A stretch of 64,000 bases of DNA. Origin: Natrialba magadii ATCC 43099 (lineage in GTDB: Archaea > Halobacteriota > Halobacteria > Halobacteriales > Natrialbaceae). The first letter of the stretch is position 1, and the number at the start of each line of letters is the position of its first letter. Below the pieces are notes generated by a model that made no database searches, was not told the origin of the DNA, and saw only the letters and a program-made list of their open reading frames with translations. Where the stretch lies: positions 1 through 64,000 of the forward strand of contig NC_013924.1 of NCBI RefSeq assembly GCF_000025625.1. The letters run 5' to 3'. The translations under genes and the position numbers were made by a program. Below are positions 56,936 through 64,000 of the stretch, piece by piece.

Positions 56936-57565
56936 ATCTGATGGATTCCAGTATCGTATTTAGTCCTGTGGGGGTATCGATACGACCGGTGTGATGGAAC
57001 AGCCTCCACATCGGACATCGGTTGGGACCCATTGAACGGGTTGTGGGGGGCTCCGACCGTGACTCGCCCGACTGCCTGAGACTATTGGACCTCTCCGAAC
57101 TACTGTCGATTTAGTGGCCACTATCGTCATTATGAATTTAAATAATGTGTGGGTAAGTCAAGACTGACGATACCATTCGGTTGACTTTCTACTCAGATGT
57201 TGTGGTAGCGACCACCCTTTCACCTGAGGGTATGAGACGTTACTTCGATCAGGACCCTCTCGATAGAGTAGGCCAGGATCTCAGTCTTAACGGGGTAAGA
57301 AATCAGTTATGCGTCGTCATCGACGAGAAACATCGCGTCGCTGAGATCGCGTTCCTCGGTCAGTCGAGGCTGGAATACAGCGGCTCGATATGGACTTCGA
57401 CGTCCGGCACAGTGACAGCAAGAAGTAGACATGGGGACTATTGTATTGCTTGAAAGAGGCAAGTCCACACCTGCGTAATTGTGCTGGATATTTGTTAGAA
57501 ACGCTAGCACGCCGTTTACTCACAAAACCGGATACGTAATGGGGAACCTCACCAGATTACTTGGT
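56936..57565. other. Intergenic stretch with IS scrap
   Basis: 630 bases without an intact gene. AT-rich around 57130-57150 (ATTATGAATTTAAATAATG). A short minus-strand scrap resembling an IS6-type transposase lies at 57307-57402 (next entry). The remainder shows nothing recognisable. Confidence 0.45.
57307..57402 (-). pseudogene. Short fragment resembling IS6-type transposase
   Basis: The minus-strand frame reads RLTEERDLSDAMFLVDD, close to the conserved internal segment of IS6-group transposases of haloarchaea, and stops shortly after. Neighbouring frames are scrambled. Probably a degraded insertion. Confidence 0.4.
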
Positions 57566-58756
57566 TCAGTGACCTTCGGCGAAGACAACGTCTTGATCAA
57601 ACAGATTCACAATCTCACTTTCGGAATAGGAGAGTGCCTCCAGTATCTCAGCCGTGTGTTCTCCCTTTTTCGGTGGTTGTGTGGAGAACGTTCCATCGTG
57701 AATCGCTGAACTGAATCTGAACGGGAGTGCAGGCGTGACGACCTCCTCATCAGCTTCTGGATTATACGAGTCGACGAGCATCGATCGATCAGCAACGTGA
57801 GGATCCGAGTCTACGATGTCACTAACCGTTCGTACTGCACCGGTTGGAACACCGGCATCCATGAGACCCTTCTCGAGTTCGATCGCATCGTACGATTCGA
57901 ACTCGGCAGTGAACTCATCTTTGATGAGATCACGGTGTTCCAATCTGTCGTCGATTGTCTCGAACCGCTCGTCCTCGAGTAGGTCTTCGCGACCCAGGAA
58001 CCGACAGAGGCGCTCGTACATCGCTTCAGACAGGGTTGCAAGATAGATGTGTCCGTCTCCCGTCGGAAAGACACCATTTGGTGCACTGCCGATACCCTGT
58101 CCACCTGCGCGCTCGGGTAGTTCTCCGGTTCGGTCGTATCGCGAGATCCAGTAGGACATCCACGCAATGGCGACATCGAACAGCGAGATATCGATTTCAG
58201 TGCCCGATCCTCCCCGATCTCGCTGGCGGACGGCAGCCAGAATTGCATACGCGGCGTTAGCACCTGTTCCACAATCGATCAGGCTCGCGCGGATTCGGAC
58301 TGGGGGCCGATCAAGGTAGCCGGTGATTGCCATCAGACCGGAGAGTGCCTGGACACATGGGTCGTATCCGGGATACGAACTGTAGGGCCCAGTTCGGCCA
58401 AACCCGGATAGTGAACAATAGATGATGTCTTCGTTTCGTTCACGAACCGACTGATAGTCAAGGTCGTACTTTTCAAGGACACCAGGTCGGAAACTCTCGA
58501 CGACGATATCGGCTTCGTCGACCAGTTCTGTAACGATTGCGTGTCCCTCGTCGGTTTTCATATTGACGCAAACGCTTTGCTTGCCGTGATTGAACGGGGT
58601 GAACATACTCCCGCCCATCAAGTTCCGGAAGTTATCGCCTGACGGGGGTTCGACCTTGATCACGGTTGCTCCCATTTCCCCGAGTAATTGTGTACAGACG
58701 GGGCCTGCTATCGATTGGGTTAAGTCAACGATGGTAAGATCGTCTAACGGCTGCAT
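57566..58756 (-). CDS. Class III CoA-transferase (CaiB/BaiF family)
   Basis: A 396-aa enzyme that moves CoA between carboxylic acids. Motifs are DLTQSIAGPVCTQLLGEMGA with GATVIKVEPPSGD at the N-terminus, FRPGVLEKYDLDY, and the catalytic-Asp region SYPGYDPCVQALSGL. Substrate unknown. It is the nearest metabolic gene to the IclR regulator (same strand) and may be controlled by it. Confidence 0.87.
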   Translation of the reverse strand: MQPLDDLTIVDLTQSIAGPVCTQLLGEMGATVIKVEPPSGDNFRNLMGGSMFTPFNHGKQSVCVNMKTDEGHAIVTELVDEADIVVESFRPGVLEKYDLDYQSVRERNEDIIYCSLSGFGRTGPYSSYPGYDPCVQALSGLMAITGYLDRPPVRIRASLIDCGTGANAAYAILAAVRQRDRGGSGTEIDISLFDVAIAWMSYWISRYDRTGELPERAGGQGIGSAPNGVFPTGDGHIYLATLSEAMYERLCRFLGREDLLEDERFETIDDRLEHRDLIKDEFTAEFESYDAIELEKGLMDAGVPTGAVRTVSDIVDSDPHVADRSMLVDSYNPEADEEVVTPALPFRFSSAIHDGTFSTQPPKKGEHTAEILEALSYSESEIVNLFDQDVVFAEGH

Positions 58757-59076
58757 ACAAGTGAGGGTTATACCGAACTGAGAAAGTCTTTTTGGGAACG
58801 GTTTCCAAATGGGTTTTGGGGACGTTCCAGAGTCAAGCCCTAGATCTGTAGCCAGTAGACACCCATCCGATCAGTGAACTGTCCCCACTTGCCTTCTTTC
58901 GCTTGCTCCTTGCGAGTAGGGCTTCCGGTTTCCAGGACACGTGTGAAGATTCTTCCCTGATAGATAGTACATTGGAGCTCGCAAAAGCAGTAGCGAAACG
59001 GGAAGCCTCGGGGTTTGATCCCGAGGCAGTTCACAGGCAATTGAGGAGCTTTCCCGGGACTTGAATCCGGGGCGAT
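58757..59076. other. Spacer with IS1341 remnant
   Basis: 320 bases between the CoA-transferase and the IclR gene, mostly filled by the deleted IS remnant listed next. The CoA-transferase promoter probably lies in the first 60 bases. Confidence 0.45.
58845..59050 (-). mobile_element. Internally deleted IS1341-type remnant
   Basis: On the minus strand a hairpin (GCCTCGGGatcaaaCCCCGAGGC) resembling an IS left end is followed by a tnpB-like C-terminal tail (RVLETGSPTRKEQAKEGKW) and a stop. Such ETGSPTxKEQ tails are common in haloarchaeal TnpB proteins. The catalytic part is gone. Confidence 0.5.
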
Positions 59077-59853
59077 TCACGAGTATGTGAGGTTCAACTC
59101 AATCTCGTTAACAACACTTTGCATGACGTTTGGAATTTCATCTTCGAATCGTTCGCTATGCATTCGGTGGCTTGGACCGGCAACGGCAAATGCTCCAAGT
59201 ACGTCTCCATCGGGGCCGATTAGCGGAACACCAATAGCATGGAGTCCGTCTGTGCTTTCGGCGCGATTGAACGCATATCCCCGGTCTCGGATCGCCTTCA
59301 GTTCCTCAAAGAGCTCAGTTTCGGTTGTAATCGTCGAATTCGTTGCAGCGGGTAGTCCGTGCTGATCTATTATTTGTTGGACGCGCTGTTTCGGCAAGTG
59401 GGCGAGAATTGCTTTCCCGCCCGAGATTTGGTGCATATAGAAGCGTTTCCCGAGGCGAGCGCGGGTGAAGACACCCATCTGTCCTGCCTCTCGTGCTAAC
59501 ACGACAGACCGACCGTGCTCTTCAGTGGAAAACTGGACCGTCTCACCAGTCCGTTCTGCCAGCTCTCTCACCTTGGACTCGATTTGTTTGATGCTGTCAA
59601 ACTGGTGGAGTGCATATCCGCCGATATCCAGAAAATGGAGACCAATTCGGTACTTTCCGTTGTCGTTGACAACATAATCGTGTTCACGGAGCGTTGCTAG
59701 GTGTTTGTGCACTGTCCCTTTTGACACTCCGACCGTCGTAGCCAGTTCCGAAACGGTTGCCCCATTCTGGTGTTTTAGCTCCTCAACTATTCTGAGGGTT
59801 GTGTTAACGCTTTTAATCTGCGTTGACGCCGAATCGTTTCCGTGTGGGGACAT
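59077..59853 (-). CDS. IclR-family transcriptional regulator
   Basis: A 258-aa regulator with an N-terminal winged helix (ATVSELATTVGVSKGTVHKH) and a C-terminal IclR effector domain (VQFSTEEHGRSVV, then GKAILAHLPKQRV and GVPLIGPDGDVLGAFAVAGP). IclR proteins sense small acids and control catabolic operons. Likely targets are the CoA-transferase downstream or the thiolase operon on the other side; this is inferred from position. Confidence 0.87.
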   Translation of the reverse strand: MSPHGNDSASTQIKSVNTTLRIVEELKHQNGATVSELATTVGVSKGTVHKHLATLREHDYVVNDNGKYRIGLHFLDIGGYALHQFDSIKQIESKVRELAERTGETVQFSTEEHGRSVVLAREAGQMGVFTRARLGKRFYMHQISGGKAILAHLPKQRVQQIIDQHGLPAATNSTITTETELFEELKAIRDRGYAFNRAESTDGLHAIGVPLIGPDGDVLGAFAVAGPSHRMHSERFEDEIPNVMQSVVNEIELNLTYS

Positions 59854-60729
59854 TGTCTGATACAGGTCTGGTTGCGAGAAAAGGTTTACTCATTCGAAAC
59901 AGATTCGATCGCTCGTTCGCTATCCTGACCGTGACGAGAATATACCGACTGCTGGTTATTGTTGGTCGTGAGTCCCTCTCTGAGAGGTCCTTCAACACTT
60001 ACTGACGTCATGCTACAATGAACTTCACAGCAGTATCGGACTGAGATGGTACAGATATCGCAGTAGAGACCACTATTGACAGAGTGCATCAAGGGTTCCC
60101 ATAGCCAGAAGCGAATTCTATTTCTATTACGTCGAGCCTACTCAGCAGGCCACCACTCTTGTTTCGTATGACGAAATAATAGGGGGGATTCGCCTCAATC
60201 TCTCACAATCACTCATACGAAGTGCAATAATTAGAATGTGCGCCCGAAAAACGGTTAAATCATACCTCTGGATAACTCATATTACTCGTTTATACATGCT
60301 GATTACCATCATTCGATAGTATAGATCCCTGATTTTGGGACGTGCTTTACACGAGTACTTGTGTAAATATCTGGCGGCGATCTTGATCAGTTATAATACA
60401 TCAGTACGACTGTAAATGTCGGCAACACTCTAGTTCAAACCGAGTGTTACTGTCAGACAATAATCGTACTATCTCACACGCGCTCAACTCGCCAGACAAT
60501 GGTTTCGCACCACGAAATGAAGTCTGGTCACCTCCACTTTTTACCATTGAGTTCTTTGGTTCCATTCTGTGAAGATACTCTGGATATAGGGTGCAGATAT
60601 TTCATAACTCGCCTCTACACTGCCCATTTGTTTCTACCGAACGGAAAAAACCGAGTTCATAATGGTATCTTCAACATCTCTGATAGACGCGCCACTGGAC
60701 GTGGAGACCGGTCACATGAGTACCTGCTT
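59854..60729. other. Long AT-rich gene-free region
   Basis: 876 bases with no credible gene. It is AT-rich throughout, especially 60210-60420, and ends at MITE copy 6. It may contain the promoter of the IclR gene and old non-coding DNA. Confidence 0.5.
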
Positions 60730-60815
60730 CTATAGTAACAACTGCAACTAGTTACACACTGATCGCCGAGCAGACTGGCGATCAGGTGTGCAGTGACTTG
60801 CAGTGGCTACTATAG
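60730..60815 (+). mobile_element. MITE copy 6 (86 bp)
   Basis: Same orientation and length as copies 2, 3 and 5. It lies 65 bases upstream of the thiolase start codon, so the thiolase operon's promoter must be within the remaining 65 bases or inside the element. Confidence 0.85.
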
Positions 60816-60880
60816 CGTCTCTTCAACTGTGGACTGTGTTCGAACAACGGTGTGCTTATTTCGTATCGATTGGTACAAAC

Positions 60881-62065
60881 ATGCGTATGCCAGACGCTTA
60901 CGTAGTCGGTGCAGGACAATCAGACTATGGTTCGTTTCCAAGTGAAAGCTACCGCTCATTGTTCCGAACGGCGTTCGAGGAAGCAGTAGCGAGCGTTCCG
61001 AACGGAGTCGAGACGGACGACGTCGACGAAGCCTTTATCGGCACGCTCGGCGTCGGTGGCCGCCAGCTCGGACTCTCGGGGCCGGCAGTAACCGAACACG
61101 TCGGTCTCGATGGCGTTCCGTGCACGCGCGTCGAAAACGCCTGCGCAGCGAGTGGCTTTGCGACTCGCCAGGCCGTCCAGGCAGTCAAGTCCGGCATGGC
61201 GGACGTCGTCCTCGCGGGCGGCTTCGAGATTATGACGGACATGAGTTCGGACGCGACGAAGTACTGGCTCGGCGTCTCCGGTGAAACCGAGTGGGAGCGA
61301 CTCTCTGGTACCACTTTCTCCGGGGTGTACGCCCAGATGGCAAGCGCCCACATGGAAGAGTACGGCACCACGCGCGAGCAACTCTCGCGCGTCGCCGTCA
61401 AGAACCACGCTAACGGCGCGAAGAACCCGCACGCGCAACTGGGATTCGAGTGTTCACTCGAGGACGCCCAGTCGGCACCGGTCGTCGCGGATCCGCTCAA
61501 TCTCTACCACTGCTGTCCGACCTCCGACGGTGCGGCCTGTGCACTGATCGTCAGCGAGGATGTCGTCGACGACTATACGGACGATCCGATCCGCGTCGCC
61601 GGCGTCGGTGCTGGCAGCGACAGTGTCGGACTCTTCCAGCGTGATTCCTACACGGGCGTCCCGGCGAGCCAGCGTGCCGCTGAAACGGCCTACGAGATGG
61701 CTGACATCAGCCCAGAAGAACTCGACTTCGCGGAGGTCCACGACTGCTTCGCGATCGCTGAACTGCTGGCCTACGAGGATCTCGGCTTCTGCGAGAAGGG
61801 CGGGGCTGGCGAGTTCATCGAGTCCGGCGCGACCGAACTCGGCGGTGAGCTCCCGGTCAACACGTCGGGCGGGCTCAAATCGAAGGGGCACCCGATCGGC
61901 GCAACCGGTTCCGGTCAGGTTGTCGAGGCGTTCAAACAGCTCTCGGGGAAGGCCGGAGAGCGACAGGTCGAGAACCCAGTCCGCGGGCTCACCCACAACG
62001 TCGGCGGTAGCGGCGGTGCATCTGTGATTCATATTTTCGAGAAGGAAACGGAGGTGAGCGCCTGA
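60881..62065 (+). CDS. Thiolase-family acyltransferase
   Basis: A 394-aa SCP2-type thiolase. The nucleophilic Cys is in RVENACAASGFATRQ near residue 87 and the His in KSKGHPIGATG. In the last motif, where degradative thiolases have a second Cys, it has HNVGGSGGAS. It is coupled to the next gene through TGATG. Archaeal thiolases of this type form complexes with HMG-CoA-synthase-like and DUF35 proteins, which matches the neighbour. ATG at 60887 is an equally good start. Confidence 0.88.
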   Translation: MRMPDAYVVGAGQSDYGSFPSESYRSLFRTAFEEAVASVPNGVETDDVDEAFIGTLGVGGRQLGLSGPAVTEHVGLDGVPCTRVENACAASGFATRQAVQAVKSGMADVVLAGGFEIMTDMSSDATKYWLGVSGETEWERLSGTTFSGVYAQMASAHMEEYGTTREQLSRVAVKNHANGAKNPHAQLGFECSLEDAQSAPVVADPLNLYHCCPTSDGAACALIVSEDVVDDYTDDPIRVAGVGAGSDSVGLFQRDSYTGVPASQRAAETAYEMADISPEELDFAEVHDCFAIAELLAYEDLGFCEKGGAGEFIESGATELGGELPVNTSGGLKSKGHPIGATGSGQVVEAFKQLSGKAGERQVENPVRGLTHNVGGSGGASVIHIFEKETEVSA

Positions 62066-63510
62066 TGGTCGCTATTACTGCTGTCGGCGCGTACGCACCG
62101 CGATTCCGTATTACGGCCGAAGAATTCGCAGACGCCTGGGGTCACTTCCAGGCCTCCGGTATCTCCGAGAAGGCCGTTCCCGCGGCCGACGAGGACGCCC
62201 TGACGATGGGCTACGAGGCTGCAACGCGCGCACTCGAGTCAGCCGACCTTACTGGCGAGGCTATCGACTGGCTTGGCTTCGCATCCTCTCGCCCACCGCT
62301 CGCAGAGGAGGACTTGACGGCCCGTCTGGGCGCGATGCTCGCCGTCAGCGAGGCGGCCACTCGTCACGTCTTCACCGGCAGCACGCGCGCCGGCACCCGC
62401 GCGCTCTGGGCCGGCATAGACGCCGTCGCTGCTGACGAGACCACGACGGGGCTCGTCGTCGCCGCCGACGCACCGGTCGGTGAACCCGACAGCGAACTCG
62501 ACCACGCCGCCGGCGCAGGCAGCGCTGCGTTCGTCCTCGAATCGAGCGGCCCCGCCGAGATCGTCGACCGCGCCGAGTACTCCCGCCCCTACCCCGGCAC
62601 CCGCTTCCGGAACACCGGCGAGGAGGAGACTCAGGGCCTCGGCGTCACCCAGTACGACCGCCAGGCGTTCACCGAAACCATCGCTGGCGCTGTGGCTGCA
62701 CTCGAGTCCAATTCCAACGACGACCTCGAGCCAGCGGCCGCCGCCATCCAGGCACCGAACGGGAAACTCCCCTACCGCGCCGCCGGCGCGGCCGGCGTGG
62801 GCACCGACGAGATCCAGGCCGCTGCAACGGTTCACGACCTTGGCGACCTCGGTGCCGCGAGCGTCCCCGTCTCGCTCGCCAGCGCGCTCGCAGAGGGTCA
62901 CGAGTCGATTCTGGGCGTCTCATTCGGTAGTGGAGCCGGTGCTGGCGCTTTCTTGCTTACCGTTGATGGCGAGGTTCCGACTGAAACGGCCCTCGAAGGC
63001 GGCGATTCGCTCTCATATGCTGAATACCTTCGTCAGCGGGGCGTCGTCACCTCGGACCCTCCAGCTGGTGGTGGGGCATACGTTAGCGTCCCGTCGTGGC
63101 GACGGTCGATCCCACAGCGATACCGACTTGAGGCGGGCCGTTGTCCCGAGTGTGGAGCAGTGACCTTCCCACCAGAGGGTGCCTGTGCCAGCTGTGGCTC
63201 GCTTGATGAGTATGACTTCACCGAGCTTTCTGGCGATGGGGTTGTCGAGGCTGTAACGACAATCTCACAGGGTGGTGCGCCCCCGGAGTTCGCGACCCAG
63301 CAGTCACAATCGGGTGACTATGCGGCCGCAATCGTTGCGTTTGACGTTGCAAACGGTGAGGAGACCGTCAGCGTTCCGGTAATGGGAACTGACGCTGCGC
63401 CTTCAGCGTTTGTCGTCGGAGACCGTGTCGAGACGACGATCCGTCGGATCTACACGCAAGAGGGTGTGACACGATACGGGTTCAAGATTCGACCACCACA
63501 CGACGACTAA
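62065..63510 (+). CDS. HMG-CoA-synthase-like protein fused to DUF35
   Basis: A 481-aa fusion. Residues 1-330 have the HMG-CoA synthase/thiolase fold (MVAITAVGAYAPRFRI; AAGAGSAAFVLE; GVSFGSGAGAGAFLL). Residues 345-480 are a DUF35 unit with a rubredoxin-like zinc ribbon (CPECG and CASCG) and an OB-fold (AIVAFDVANGEETVSVPV). At the position of the HMG-CoA synthase catalytic Cys it reads VFTGSTRAGTRAL, with no Cys. It may act as a scaffold or CoA-binding partner of the upstream thiolase rather than an independent synthase. Confidence 0.82.
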   Translation: MVAITAVGAYAPRFRITAEEFADAWGHFQASGISEKAVPAADEDALTMGYEAATRALESADLTGEAIDWLGFASSRPPLAEEDLTARLGAMLAVSEAATRHVFTGSTRAGTRALWAGIDAVAADETTTGLVVAADAPVGEPDSELDHAAGAGSAAFVLESSGPAEIVDRAEYSRPYPGTRFRNTGEEETQGLGVTQYDRQAFTETIAGAVAALESNSNDDLEPAAAAIQAPNGKLPYRAAGAAGVGTDEIQAAATVHDLGDLGAASVPVSLASALAEGHESILGVSFGSGAGAGAFLLTVDGEVPTETALEGGDSLSYAEYLRQRGVVTSDPPAGGGAYVSVPSWRRSIPQRYRLEAGRCPECGAVTFPPEGACASCGSLDEYDFTELSGDGVVEAVTTISQGGAPPEFATQQSQSGDYAAAIVAFDVANGEETVSVPVMGTDAAPSAFVVGDRVETTIRRIYTQEGVTRYGFKIRPPHDD

Positions 63511-63604
63511 CGAAGCGCTACTCACAGCACTCTCCGCCGAGCGGTCGCCCCATCGTTGCGGCCGAATACGAACGTTTTTCACGATACTCTCGGTCCAGTC
63601 ATCT

Positions 63605-64000
63605 ATGCGAATTGCAGTGCTTGGAGCAGGGAGTATGGGACACGGAATTGCACAAGTATCGGCGATGGCTGGTCACGAAGTCGTGCTTCGTGATATCGAA
63701 CCAGACCGTGTTGAAGCAGGTATCGAGGGAATTCGGGAGAACTTACAGGGCGGTGTCGACCGTGGCAAAGTGTCGGAGGACACGATGGCAGACACGCTTG
63801 GTCGGATCGAAAGCGAGACCGATCTCGAATCGGCAGTGCACGACGCCGACCTGGTCATCGAAGCCGTGCCGGAGGATATAGATCTTAAGAAGCAGGTCTT
63901 CAGCGACGTGGAAGATGCAACTGCTACGGGGACGATCATCGCCTCGAACACGTCTTCACTGTCAGTGACGGAGATTGGAAGCGCACTTGACCAGCCGGAA
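63605..64000 (+). CDS. 3-hydroxyacyl-CoA dehydrogenase (partial)
   Basis: The first 132 residues of a 3-hydroxyacyl-CoA dehydrogenase, cut by the window edge. The Rossmann motif (VLGAGSMGHGIAQ) and IEAVPEDIDLKK and SNTSSLSVTEI are diagnostic. It follows the thiolase/HMGCS-like pair on the same strand, consistent with an acyl-CoA degradation operon. Confidence 0.9.
   Translation, partial: MRIAVLGAGSMGHGIAQVSAMAGHEVVLRDIEPDRVEAGIEGIRENLQGGVDRGKVSEDTMADTLGRIESETDLESAVHDADLVIEAVPEDIDLKKQVFSDVEDATATGTIIASNTSSLSVTEIGSALDQPE

Noticed and set aside
57181-57453. 90-aa plus-strand frame
   Set aside because: It overlaps the minus-strand scrap resembling an IS6 transposase and has a low-quality C-terminus.
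58985-59035. Hairpins that look like tRNA arms
   Set aside because: No cloverleaf or anticodon arm could be assembled; the hairpin fits an IS1341-type end better.

Overview
The window comes from a halophilic archaeon. The proteins are strongly acidic, most genes are GC-rich with haloarchaeal codon use, secreted proteins carry Tat-lipobox signals, and replication genes are of the Orc1/Cdc6 type. Two Orc1/Cdc6 genes, a ParA partition locus beside a long iteron-like array, a tyrosine recombinase and many mobile-element scars suggest a megaplasmid or chromid, probably of the Natrialbales. That placement is an inference from gene content, not a database match.

Layout. 0.2-5.0 kb: an intact Orc1/Cdc6 initiator, then a tungstate (TupABC-type) transporter with a ModE-like regulator. 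5.0-7.9 kb: a CTTAG-rich repeat array with an 82-bp tandem unit, followed by parA and an acidic partner gene. 7.9-11.1 kb: an S9 peptidase, then a cluster of origin-recognition-box-like repeats feeding a second orc1/cdc6 that is cut off by a small inverted-repeat element. 11.5-21.2 kb: two MFS transporters (one broken by an IS1341-type tnpB element), a D-amino-acid oxidoreductase, a D-aminoacylase, an N-carbamoyl-amino-acid hydrolase and a second tnpB element. 21.3-25.5 kb: an accessory patch with two MITE copies, a transposase pseudogene inside an IS that appears to carry a small membrane-protein gene, a VapBC pair and gene fragments.

25.5-50.1 kb is a catabolic island. It holds a hydantoinase/dihydropyrimidinase-like enzyme, a 2-hydroxyacid dehydrogenase, two M20 hydrolases, three paralogous M28 aminopeptidases, a TldE/PmbA-like protein, a complete five-gene oligopeptide ABC transporter, a CapA-like metallophosphatase, a HAD phosphatase, a second N-carbamoyl hydrolase, an orotate phosphoribosyltransferase, an M55 D-aminopeptidase and a frameshifted threonine synthase. 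With the 15.5-19.7 kb genes this reads as machinery to import peptides, cut them (including D-residue or otherwise protected peptides), open cyclic amides and deaminate D-amino acids. It is the best candidate here for an undescribed system, but no part of the substrate assignment can be proven from sequence.

50.9-53.5 kb: a tyrosine recombinase, a dead second recombinase and small orphan genes. 53.5-57 kb: a SagB-type nitroreductase, AMP phosphorylase and two UspA proteins. 57.5-64 kb: acyl-CoA metabolism (class III CoA-transferase, IclR regulator, thiolase, an HMG-CoA-synthase-like protein fused to DUF35, and a 3-hydroxyacyl-CoA dehydrogenase that runs off the end).

A family of six short palindromic elements (five of 86-126 bp, one swollen to 419 bp by tandem repeats) is scattered through the window. 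Copies interrupt the second orc1, bracket capA, and sit just upstream of the thiolase operon. No rRNA, tRNA or CRISPR array was seen.
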